From the NCBI RefSeq assembly GCF_022398475.1, contig NZ_JAKEVM010000004.1, positions 1 to 64,000 of the forward strand: DNA of 64,000 nucleotides, given 5' to 3'. Position 1 is the stretch's first letter, and every line of letters begins with the position of its first letter. Shown here piece after piece: positions 1-8,012 of the stretch. The DNA comes from Pseudoalteromonas shioyasakiensis. GTDB taxonomy: Bacteria > Pseudomonadota > Gammaproteobacteria > Enterobacterales > Alteromonadaceae. A program made the position numbers and the translations under genes. Under the pieces are notes generated by a model. That model had not been told where the DNA came from. It saw nothing but the letters and a program-made list of their open reading frames with translations, and ran no database searches.

Positions 1-47
1 CATTTATAACATATAAATCATATTTAGCAATTTATTTGCAGAAAAAT

Positions 48-61
48 TGTAAGCGCTTACA
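48..61. promoter_or_regulatory. LacI-family operator palindrome
   Basis: The sequence TGTAAGCGCTTACA is a perfect 14-bp palindrome with a central CG, the classic form of a LacI/GalR-family operator. It lies 60 bp upstream of the GH1 start codon, where a bound repressor would block transcription. A LacI-family gene sits at the end of the same three-gene unit (2828-3850), so autoregulated sugar-responsive repression is the likely arrangement. The palindrome is seen directly; the pairing with that regulator is inferred. Confidence 0.75.
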
Positions 62-121
62 GTTGAGCCTAAGCTCTAATTAGCCAAGCCTTACACTTAA
101 CCCGAAGGACGAGTATCAACT

Positions 122-1450
122 GTGTATAAATCAATTTCACTGTTACCAGATTCATCTTTACTCAAGCCCGAGTTCACGTTCGGTGTGGCAACAGCCTCAT
201 TCCAGATTGAAGGGGCACGCGATAAGCGCCTCGATTGCATCTGGGATACATTTTGCGAAAAGCCTGGCACCATTGCAGATAACAGCCATGGCGATGTAGC
301 TTGTGATCATGTTGCACGCTGGCAACAAGATATCGAGATGATTGCAGATTTGGCTGTCGATGCTTACCGCTTATCTATTTCGTGGCCGAGAGTCATGCAG
401 CAAGATGGCTCGGTTAACGAGCAAGGTATGGCATTTTACGCTCAGCTATTATCGGCGTTAAAAGCACGTAATATTAAGACCTACGTCACCTTATATCACT
501 GGGATTTACCTCAATACCTTGAAGATAATGGCGGTTGGTTAAACCGCGATACGGCCTATAAATTCAAAGAATATACCGAGCTTGTTACTCAACATTTAGG
601 CCATTTGGTTGATTCATTCGCCACCTTGAACGAACCATTTTGTAGTGCTTATTTAGGTTATGAGGTGGGTGTACATGCACCTGGCATAAAATCACAACAA
701 GCTGGCCGACAAGCAGCGCACCACTTATTACTTGCCCACGGCCTTGCTATGCAAGTATTACGTAAAAACTGCCCTGACACAGAAGCGGGTATCGTATTAA
801 ACTTCAGTCCAACTTATCCTTTAACCGCCGATGATAAAAAAGCCGCTGAGCTTGCTGATCAATACCATAATCAATGGTATATCAAAGCGGTTTTAGAAGG
901 TGCTTACCCATCGTTACTGGATGATTTAGCAGATGAAGTTAAACCAATTATAATTGCTGGCGATATGGCGATTATTAGTCAAGCTGTCGACTTTATTGGC
1001 GTTAACTATTATACCCGCATACACTACAAAAATACCGCTGATGGCTGGTTTGAAGAAGCAAACCTTACGGATGTTCGCGTCACCGATATGGGCTGGGAAG
1101 TTTACCCACAAGGTTTAACTGAGCTTTTGGTATCACTTCATCAGCAATATGATTTACCAAAAATGTATATTACCGAAAATGGCGCAGCCATGGCCGATAC
1201 GTTAGAAAATGGTGAAGTGAACGATATAGAACGAGTAGATTATTATCACACTCACTTAAATGCGGTATGTGATGCAATTCGCCAAGGCGTCGATATTCAA
1301 GGCTACTTTGCGTGGAGCTTAATGGACAACTTTGAATGGGCGTATGGCTACGAAAAGCGCTTTGGGTTAGTTTATATTGACTATCAAAGCCAACAACGCA
1401 TTTTAAAAGAAAGCGCAAAACAATATCGCGCGCTGCTCAAACAGCGATAA
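122..1450 (+). CDS. GH1 family beta-glucosidase
   Basis: This 442-residue protein has the normal length of a single-domain bacterial GH1 retaining beta-glucosidase. The acid/base motif TLNEP is at residues 168-172 (E171) and the nucleophile motif TENG at 351-354 (E352); the N-terminal FxxGVATASFQIEG signature is at about 18-31. There is no signal peptide, so it should hydrolyse imported beta-glucosides such as cellobiose or laminaribiose in the cytoplasm. The start is GTG, with GAAGGA about 12 bases upstream. It heads a unit with a GPH symporter and a LacI regulator and lies behind a LacI-type operator. The exact disaccharide cannot be read from the sequence. Confidence 0.93.
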   Translation: MYKSISLLPDSSLLKPEFTFGVATASFQIEGARDKRLDCIWDTFCEKPGTIADNSHGDVACDHVARWQQDIEMIADLAVDAYRLSISWPRVMQQDGSVNEQGMAFYAQLLSALKARNIKTYVTLYHWDLPQYLEDNGGWLNRDTAYKFKEYTELVTQHLGHLVDSFATLNEPFCSAYLGYEVGVHAPGIKSQQAGRQAAHHLLLAHGLAMQVLRKNCPDTEAGIVLNFSPTYPLTADDKKAAELADQYHNQWYIKAVLEGAYPSLLDDLADEVKPIIIAGDMAIISQAVDFIGVNYYTRIHYKNTADGWFEEANLTDVRVTDMGWEVYPQGLTELLVSLHQQYDLPKMYITENGAAMADTLENGEVNDIERVDYYHTHLNAVCDAIRQGVDIQGYFAWSLMDNFEWAYGYEKRFGLVYIDYQSQQRILKESAKQYRALLKQR

Positions 1451-1474
1451 AAATAACAACAATCGAGAACACAC

Positions 1475-2806
1475 ATGCTGACAAAAAGAGAAAAAATAGC
1501 CTACGGATTAGGCGATACAGCAAGTAATATCATCTTTCAAACGGTGATGTTATTTTTAACTTTTTTCTATACTGATATTTTTGGTATTTCACCCGCGATT
1601 GTTGGCACCTTGTTTTTGGTGGTGAGAATCGTTGACGCAATTACCGACCCATTAATGGGAGCTTTAACTGATTCAACCCGCACTAAGTGGGGAAGCTATC
1701 GCCCCTATTTGCTTTGGCTTGCTATACCATTTGGGGTGATCAGCATGATCACCTTCAGCACACCAGACCTACCAGAGTCAGGCAAAGTCATTTACGCCTT
1801 TGTCACTTACACTTTGCTGATGCTAGTTTACACCGCGATTAATATTCCTTACTCAGCGTTAGGTGGGGTATTAAGTGGCGACCCGAAAGAGCGAGTATCC
1901 ATTCAATCTTATCGATTTGTGTTTGGTATGCTGGGCGGCTTAATTGTCAGTGCCTGTACTTTACCTTTGGTAAACTGGCTTGGCAAAGGTGATAACGCTA
2001 CGGGCTACCAACTCACGATGGCCCTGATGAGCGGCTTAGGTGTGATCTTATTCTTAATTTGTTTTCGCTTTACCAAAGAGCGCGTAGCGGCGCATAACAG
2101 CTCATCGTTGAGCTGGAAAACCCGCATGAACACACTATGGCAAAATAGTCCATTTAAAGTGTTGTGCTTTGCAGCATTTATGTTGTTAACCAGTATGGTA
2201 CTACGCACTACCCTTGCCATTTACTATGTAAAATATGTACTTGGTGAAGCAGAGCTAGTCACCTACTTTGTTACCATCGGCATGATAGGTAATATTTTGG
2301 GCTGTGCCTGTGCAAACCCACTCAGCAAACGTGTTGATAAGAAAACCGCCTATATTCGTTTACAATATATCTCTGCAGCTATTAGTTGCGTGGCATTTTG
2401 GTTGCCGGGCGAACAGCTGATACTTGCCTTTGCGGTGTATTTTTTATGGTGTTTCTTCACGCAAATGGCAACCCCGCTACTGTGGGCAAAAATGGCCGAC
2501 ACCATAGATTACGGGCAATGGAAAACCGGTGAAAGGCTAACAGGCCTAGTCTACGCAAGCGTGGTCTTTTTTATTAAGCTTGGTCTTGCCCTTGGCGGTG
2601 CCATTGCAGGTTGGTTACTGGCATTTTATGGCTATGAAGCTAATACCGAACTCAGTGAACACACGCTTTCAGGTATCTTAATTTCGTTTACCCTTTACCC
2701 AGCAATAGGTAGTATGCTTGTCGCTTTCATAATGAAAAGGTATATTCTGGATAACCAAACGGTTGAGCAGATCAGTGCCGATTTATCGTCAAAGCAGCAT
2801 CCATAA
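1475..2806 (+). CDS. GPH-family (MelB/XynB-like) sugar:cation symporter
   Basis: This 443-residue protein has about 12 hydrophobic segments and belongs to the glycoside-pentoside-hexuronide:cation symporter family. The family signature between helices 2 and 3 is clear at about 51-81: RIVDAITDP, then MGALTDSTRTKWG, then RPYLLW. It should import a beta-glucoside or oligosaccharide across the inner membrane with Na+ or H+ for the GH1 enzyme encoded 24 bp upstream. The short spacing on both sides and the lack of a terminator point to a single transcript with the GH1 and LacI genes. Confidence 0.9.
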   Translation: MLTKREKIAYGLGDTASNIIFQTVMLFLTFFYTDIFGISPAIVGTLFLVVRIVDAITDPLMGALTDSTRTKWGSYRPYLLWLAIPFGVISMITFSTPDLPESGKVIYAFVTYTLLMLVYTAINIPYSALGGVLSGDPKERVSIQSYRFVFGMLGGLIVSACTLPLVNWLGKGDNATGYQLTMALMSGLGVILFLICFRFTKERVAAHNSSSLSWKTRMNTLWQNSPFKVLCFAAFMLLTSMVLRTTLAIYYVKYVLGEAELVTYFVTIGMIGNILGCACANPLSKRVDKKTAYIRLQYISAAISCVAFWLPGEQLILAFAVYFLWCFFTQMATPLLWAKMADTIDYGQWKTGERLTGLVYASVVFFIKLGLALGGAIAGWLLAFYGYEANTELSEHTLSGILISFTLYPAIGSMLVAFIMKRYILDNQTVEQISADLSSKQHP

Positions 2807-2827
2807 TTTTGTTTAAAAAGGAATAAC

Positions 2828-3850
2828 ATGGCCACCATTTACGAGGTGTCGAAACTTGCAGGTGTTTCTCTTGCAACCGTTTCACGAGTAATGAACAACA
2901 ATGCAAATGTCAGTGATGCAACACGTAAAAAAGTCACTGCCGCAATGGATGAACTTGGCTATCGACCTAACTCAATTGCTCAGTCATTGGCATCAAATTG
3001 CTCGAACAGTGTTGGCCTACTGGTCTCTGAATTACAGGGTCCGTTTTACGGGCCTATGATGAGCGGCATTGAAAATACCTTTCGTAACCAAGGCAAACAT
3101 CTGATTATTGCTGCGGGTCACAGTGATGAAGAACGCGAAAAACAAGGGATTGAATTTTTAATTAGCCGTAACTGTGATGGCCTTATTTTGCATGTTGAAG
3201 CGGTCAGCGACGACTACCTTATAAAACTCAGTAAAGGTCGGACGCCGTTTGTTTTGATCAACCGCTATATCAGCGAACTCAGTGACCGCTGTATTTTGCT
3301 TAACAACATTAAAGGTGGCTATTTAGCGGCGAAGCATGTGTTAGAGCAAGGTCATAAAAATATTGCCTACATCAGCGGGCCGCTTTGGAAACAAGATGCC
3401 AAAGACCGTCTAGAAGGACATAAACAGGCCCTTGCTGAGTTTGATCTTGAGTTTGATGAAAACCTATTATTCCAAGGTGACTTCATGGAAGCGAGTGGTT
3501 ACGAAGGTTTAAAAGCACTTCATCAACAAACGCATCCATTCACAGCGCTCATCTGTGCCAATGATGAAATGGCTGTAGGCGCCATGGCTAGCGCGCGGGA
3601 TTTAGGGTTAACTTTACCTAAGCAATTGTCGATTATGGGTTACGATAACGTATTTTTCACCCGTCACGTTTACCCACAATTGAGCACCGTTAATTACCCA
3701 ATAGATGAGATGGGTCGCATGGCAGCAGATTGGGTGTTAAATCATGTTTATCAAAAACAAACCCCACCACTACAAACGCTATTTGAACCAGAGCTGATAG
3801 TTAGACATTCAATTAGCCGCCAATCAGCTCAGATAACAAGCCAAGGTTAA
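2828..3850 (+). CDS. LacI-family transcriptional regulator
   Basis: This 340-residue protein has the standard LacI/GalR layout. The N-terminal helix-turn-helix at residues 2-24 reads TIYEVSKLAGVSLATVSRVM, and the hinge-helix region NSIAQSLAS is at about 48-56. A periplasmic-binding-protein-like effector domain follows, from about 60 to 330. It is the third gene of the beta-glucoside unit and most likely represses it through the palindrome at 48-61, with the imported sugar as inducer. Its last 38 bases overlap, tail to tail, the end of the minus-strand hybrid kinase gene. Confidence 0.92.
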   Translation: MATIYEVSKLAGVSLATVSRVMNNNANVSDATRKKVTAAMDELGYRPNSIAQSLASNCSNSVGLLVSELQGPFYGPMMSGIENTFRNQGKHLIIAAGHSDEEREKQGIEFLISRNCDGLILHVEAVSDDYLIKLSKGRTPFVLINRYISELSDRCILLNNIKGGYLAAKHVLEQGHKNIAYISGPLWKQDAKDRLEGHKQALAEFDLEFDENLLFQGDFMEASGYEGLKALHQQTHPFTALICANDEMAVGAMASARDLGLTLPKQLSIMGYDNVFFTRHVYPQLSTVNYPIDEMGRMAADWVLNHVYQKQTPPLQTLFEPELIVRHSISRQSAQITSQG

Positions 3851-5780
3851 TCGGCTTTAATAACACTTGTTCAATCTCAAGTTGTTCAATTTTTTCTGGC
3901 TCTGGCTCTGCGCCACTAACAATGACTAGATTTAAGTCAGGGTGGCGCTGTTTTATCTCATGGGCTAAATCAAGCCCTTCACCATCCGGCAAATGCATAT
4001 CGAGTAACACTTTAGCAAAGTTTTGATCGTCACTCAGGGTTGCAAGACATGCAGCACAACTTGGCGCTATAACAGTTTCAACACCTAAGCTTTCAAGCAA
4101 TAACTGAGTGATTTGCGCCGCATCACTGTCGTCCTCAACCAATAAATAGCGTGTGCTTTGTAATGTCACTTCAGGACTGTCGTCTTGCTCAACCACAGGT
4201 GCAGTATTGCCTTCGCAAATGTAATGATTGAGCACTTGGTAAAGCAGCCCAGAATCAACCGGTTTTGCAATCATATCGTTAAAACCAAGCGCGCTTAACT
4301 CAGTTTTCACCCCTTTCATGGTGGCGGCGGTAAGTGCAATAATCGGCCCTTGATAACCCATTTTACGAAGCTCAATAGTGGCTTCTTTGCCGCCCATAAC
4401 CGGCATATGCAAATCAATAAATACAATATCAAAAGGCTTACCCGCTTGCTCTGCATTAGCTACTTTTTCAATTGCTTGTTTACCGTGCTCGGCATAATCC
4501 ACTTCTGCGCCAGTACTGGTGATCATATGACCAACGAGATTACGTAAATCTTTTAGATCGTCGACCACCAACACTCGCCCAGTGGTTTTTAACGTTGCTA
4601 GTTTTTGCTGGCAATCGGGGTTTGAATCAAAGCGCAGCACTTGGCGTTCAATATCTCGAACATTGCCAGGGTAAATCGAAAGGGTAAATTCAGAGCCCAC
4701 CCCTTGCGTTGATTCAAGTTCAATAGAGCCTTGCATACGACTAAGTAACTCTGAACAAATAGCAAGGCCCAATCCTGCTCCACCGACATCTCGTGATTCT
4801 ACATCGGCAATTTGTTCAAATGGTTTAAAAATCAGTGCTTGTTTTTCAGCTGGAATACCAAGGCCTGTGTCTTTAATACTAAAAAACAGCATTTCTCGTT
4901 CATTAACCCAAGCAGTCCAAGCTCGCACTGTGATCTCGCCTTGGTTGGTAAACTTGATTGCGTTGTTGATGATGTTAATGAGGATTTGGCGTAACCGTGT
5001 AGCGTCTGTGTTTATAACTAAAGGCAGAGCTTGCTGCGACTCAAACTTAAGAGTTAAGCCTTTATCAAGCGCAGAAACGCGCATTAAGGTATAGACGTCA
5101 GCCATTAGGCTATCTAAGTTAACATCACTGCAATTGAGCTCCAGTTTATCGGCAGCAATCTTTGATAGGTCGAGCACATCATTTAGTAAACTCAGTAAGT
5201 GTTTACCATTTCGGTAGATCACACCCAACTCATTTTGAGCATGCTGATTTTTATCACTTTGCATGAGTAACTCAGTGTAACCCAAGATAGAAGACAGAGG
5301 TGTACGTAACTCATGACTCAAATGGGCCAAAAAGCGGTCTTTAGATCGGTTTTCAGCTTCTGCTTTTAAGCGTTCAACACGCTCATCTTCAACATCTCGG
5401 CGAGCTAAAGCGTAGCGTATAGCACGGGCAAAGCGGCTAGAGTTCATCTCGCTTTTAACCAGATAATCAACCGCACCGGCATCGAGCGCTGCAGAATCGA
5501 GAGCTTCATCTGATTGCCCGGTAAGCATGATAATCGGGCCGCGAAAGCCATTTGCCACAGCCCGTTTTAGTACTTCGAGGCCATCTGATGCGCCTAAGCG
5601 ATAATCTAACAAACAAATATCATGTTTGTTTTCGCTAAGCTCACTAATGGCCTCTTCAGGGCAACTTAACCACTCAACATCGAATGTATGGGAACCTAAT
5701 TGGTCTAGGTAGTCGCAAGTAAGAATATAATCGTCTTCGTCGTCTTCTACTAAGAGTAATCGGGTTACCTTGTCTAACAT
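3813..5780 (-). CDS. Soluble hybrid sensor kinase, REC-HisKA-HATPase-REC-REC
   Basis: This 655-residue protein has no membrane segments. It starts with a receiver domain (phosphoacceptor D59 in LLDYRLG), then a HisKA domain with H156 in LAHLSHELRTPLS. The ATPase domain follows, with an N-box around N273, DTGLGIP at 304-310 and GGAGLGL from 333. Two more receivers come next, with D456 (FIDLHMP) and D594 (LLDMHLP). Kinase and receiver motifs all look intact. With no sensory domain, its input is probably phosphorylation of the N-terminal receiver by another member of the cluster. It is the last gene of the signalling operon, 50 bp after the single REC gene. The output is unknown. Confidence 0.92.
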   Translation of the reverse strand: MLDKVTRLLLVEDDEDDYILTCDYLDQLGSHTFDVEWLSCPEEAISELSENKHDICLLDYRLGASDGLEVLKRAVANGFRGPIIMLTGQSDEALDSAALDAGAVDYLVKSEMNSSRFARAIRYALARRDVEDERVERLKAEAENRSKDRFLAHLSHELRTPLSSILGYTELLMQSDKNQHAQNELGVIYRNGKHLLSLLNDVLDLSKIAADKLELNCSDVNLDSLMADVYTLMRVSALDKGLTLKFESQQALPLVINTDATRLRQILINIINNAIKFTNQGEITVRAWTAWVNEREMLFFSIKDTGLGIPAEKQALIFKPFEQIADVESRDVGGAGLGLAICSELLSRMQGSIELESTQGVGSEFTLSIYPGNVRDIERQVLRFDSNPDCQQKLATLKTTGRVLVVDDLKDLRNLVGHMITSTGAEVDYAEHGKQAIEKVANAEQAGKPFDIVFIDLHMPVMGGKEATIELRKMGYQGPIIALTAATMKGVKTELSALGFNDMIAKPVDSGLLYQVLNHYICEGNTAPVVEQDDSPEVTLQSTRYLLVEDDSDAAQITQLLLESLGVETVIAPSCAACLATLSDDQNFAKVLLDMHLPDGEGLDLAHEIKQRHPDLNLVIVSGAEPEPEKIEQLEIEQVLLKPINLGLLSELIGG

Positions 5781-5830
5781 TCTTATTCCTTATTCCAATT
5801 AGCTTAATTAAGTATTTATGCGAATTGGAC

Positions 5831-6292
5831 TTAGTCGTTCTGCGAGGGTGGTAGCTCTACAAACTCTACCCAGTATTTCCCTAGTGTTTGCATTAACTCA
5901 ACTAAACCTTCAAAAGTAACCGGTTTAGTGATGTATGATGCAGCGCCCAAGTCGTAGCCTTTAACCATATCTTCTTCTTGTTTTGATGTGGTTAAAATCA
6001 CTACTGGAATACCCTTTAAGTTAGGGTTGGCTTTGATGGCTTGTAATGCTTCTCGGCCATCCATACGCGGCATATTTAAATCGAGTAAAATCAAGCCCGG
6101 ACGAGGCGAGTTTTCTTTTTCACTAAATTTGCCTTTACGCTCAAGGTATTCAAGCAACTCTACACCGTCTTCAACAAAAAACAGCTCGTTCAATACACGG
6201 CTTTCGGCCAATGCATCTTGGGTTAATAAACGATCATCTTCGTCGTCATCAGCCATTAAAATGGTAATTGGTTTAACTTTATTAAGTGGCAT
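5831..6292 (-). CDS. Single-domain response regulator (CheY/Rcp1-like)
   Basis: A stand-alone receiver of 153 residues with the acidic pocket at ADDDEDD (14-20), phosphoacceptor D71 in LLDLNMPRMDG, T101/T102 and K123. The insertion between strands, with the LEYLERKGKF segment, resembles the Rcp1-type receivers that pair with bacteriophytochrome-like kinases. There is no output domain, so it probably acts as a phosphate shuttle or by protein contact. Its ATG overlaps by one base the stop codon of the CHASE3 kinase gene upstream (TAATG), which suggests translational coupling and a cognate relationship with that kinase. Confidence 0.92.
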   Translation of the reverse strand: MPLNKVKPITILMADDDEDDRLLTQDALAESRVLNELFFVEDGVELLEYLERKGKFSEKENSPRPGLILLDLNMPRMDGREALQAIKANPNLKGIPVVILTTSKQEEDMVKGYDLGAASYITKPVTFEGLVELMQTLGKYWVEFVELPPSQND

Positions 6293-7770
6293 TACGCCTC
6301 TCCTTGTAATGTGAAAAGCGATGCTTCCACGGGTAGTTTAAGGGTGAAGCTTGCACCCTCACCAACGCGACTGCTTGCGGTTATTTCTCCGCCATGACGC
6401 TCAACAATACGACGACAAACCGATAAACCTATGCCTGTACCTTTATATTGAGAACGACCATGCAGTCGCTGAAACGGAACAAATATTTTTTCAAGATACT
6501 CTTCAGAAAAGCCGATGCCGTTATCTGAAATGGTAATAACTTCCCACTCCACATCACTATTGTGAGCTTCGCTAAATTCTGACGTTCGCTGGTATATAAT
6601 ATCAATCACAGGCGCAACATTCTCACGTCTAAACTTCACCGCATTTGAAAGAATATTTAAGAACAATTGCAGCATTTGGCTTGGATCGGCTTGAATATGC
6701 GGTAAAGTATCAAGATTAACCGTAGTTTCAGATTCTTTTATCGCAATTTCAAGATCATCAAGAACTTCTGCAACAACTTCATTTAAATCAGTATCAGTAA
6801 AATCTTTACCACGGGTGGTTACGCGTGAGAACTCAAGCAGGTCATTGATTAAATTAGACATACGCTGAGCCGCATTTTTCATCCGGCTAATATAGTCGAT
6901 GCCTTTTTCACCTAGTTCATCTTTGAACATCTTTTCAAGGCGGTCACTGAAGGCTTGGATCTTACGCAGTGGCTCTTGTAAATCATGACTTGCAACAAAA
7001 GCAAAGTCTTCAAGCTCTCTGTTTGAGCGGCTTAGCTCATCAGAATAGATAGTTAGCTCTTGCGTACGTTCTGCAACTTTTGCCGCTAGATTCTCGTTTT
7101 GATTTTCAAGCTCAGCTCTGTATTTAGCTTGGTTGCGTAAGTTGATACGTGTTAATACAAACATACCTATAATCAATAAGGTACTGGTCACAGCCGTAAT
7201 AGCAAATGTAATCTTCGCTTCGTTTTTGATTTGCGAGAGCTTTGCAAACTGCTCTATCTTAAAGTTAAGCTCTCGCATTTGTATTTCATCAACTGCTGTA
7301 CGAATATCTTTATATAGATCGCGACCTTGGTCTGTTAGTAACAAGCGGCGAGCCTTAACGTCTTTATTTGCAAGGGCCAGATCAGTTGTTTTAGTCATTA
7401 CCGCCACTTTGTCGTTTACCAAATGTATTAAACGAGCAATGCGGTCTGCTTGCCCTTCAATTTCTGAGTGCAAACTTTTCACAAGCATGATCTGCGCCTG
7501 CATTGAAGCGATTGCATCATTGTAAGGGAGTAAATAATCTTCTCGGTCACTAAGTAAATAACCACGCTGACCTGACTCAGCTTGCACCACAGATAAGTGC
7601 AAACGCTCAATCGCGGTGTTGAGCGAATTGGTGTTATCAAGACTACTTTGTGTTTCGGTGAGTGAGCGAATGCTATTAAGAGCTAAAAACGCATTAGCCA
7701 CCACAATACAGAGCACCACAGCTATAAAGCCTGCCCAATTGACCGCTATCTTTCCTTTTTGTTTTTGCAT
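6292..7770 (-). CDS. CHASE3-domain membrane histidine kinase
   Basis: A 492-residue inner-membrane kinase. It has a first transmembrane segment at about 11-31, then a periplasmic CHASE3 sensor domain containing ESGQRGYLLSDREDYLLPY at 65-83. A second transmembrane segment follows at about 187-207, then a coiled-coil linker (215-255). The HisKA domain has H262 (ASHDLQEPLRKI) and the HATPase domain has N376, DNGIG at 416-420 and GTGIGL at 444-449. All catalytic motifs are intact. The HDLQEPLRK H-box is the class commonly paired with Rcp1-like single receivers, which fits the overlapping downstream receiver gene. The CHASE3 ligand is not predictable. Confidence 0.93.
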   Translation of the reverse strand: MQKQKGKIAVNWAGFIAVVLCIVVANAFLALNSIRSLTETQSSLDNTNSLNTAIERLHLSVVQAESGQRGYLLSDREDYLLPYNDAIASMQAQIMLVKSLHSEIEGQADRIARLIHLVNDKVAVMTKTTDLALANKDVKARRLLLTDQGRDLYKDIRTAVDEIQMRELNFKIEQFAKLSQIKNEAKITFAITAVTSTLLIIGMFVLTRINLRNQAKYRAELENQNENLAAKVAERTQELTIYSDELSRSNRELEDFAFVASHDLQEPLRKIQAFSDRLEKMFKDELGEKGIDYISRMKNAAQRMSNLINDLLEFSRVTTRGKDFTDTDLNEVVAEVLDDLEIAIKESETTVNLDTLPHIQADPSQMLQLFLNILSNAVKFRRENVAPVIDIIYQRTSEFSEAHNSDVEWEVITISDNGIGFSEEYLEKIFVPFQRLHGRSQYKGTGIGLSVCRRIVERHGGEITASSRVGEGASFTLKLPVEASLFTLQGEA

Positions 7771-7792
7771 TTGCTTCCTAATCTATGAGTGC

Positions 7793-8002
7793 TTAATCTG
7801 CAGCGTGAGTGTCACTTATTTCTTGTAAGTGCTCACTACACTGCTGACAATTAGCTATTATTTTATTTAATGCCTCTAATGCTTTTTGTTTTGGCATATC
7901 ATTTTCTAATACGAGCTTAACTAACTCTGCATTCATTGAGATACGGTTCAGCGGCGCACGGGCATCGTGTACCATTTTTCGTAAAGACTCGTTATTATTC
8001 AT
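7793..8002 (-). CDS. Stand-alone HisKA-like (DHp) phosphoacceptor protein
   Basis: A 69-residue protein consisting only of a kinase dimerisation/phosphoacceptor-like helical hairpin. Helix 1 carries the H-box H12-D-A-R-A-P-L-N, there is a turn at about 34-38, and helix 2 runs to about 62. There is no ATPase domain, so it cannot autophosphorylate; by analogy with Spo0B-type proteins it might pass phosphate between receivers or bind a kinase. I chose the ATG at 8002 because AAAGGAT lies just upstream and this start avoids overlapping the preceding gene; a longer in-frame start at 8044 exists. It is the second gene of the signalling operon, 10 bases after the sigma-54 regulator and 22 before the CHASE3 kinase. 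The function is inferred. Confidence 0.8.
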   Translation of the reverse strand: MNNNESLRKMVHDARAPLNRISMNAELVKLVLENDMPKQKALEALNKIIANCQQCSEHLQEISDTHAAD

Positions 8003-8012
8003 AGCTATCCTT

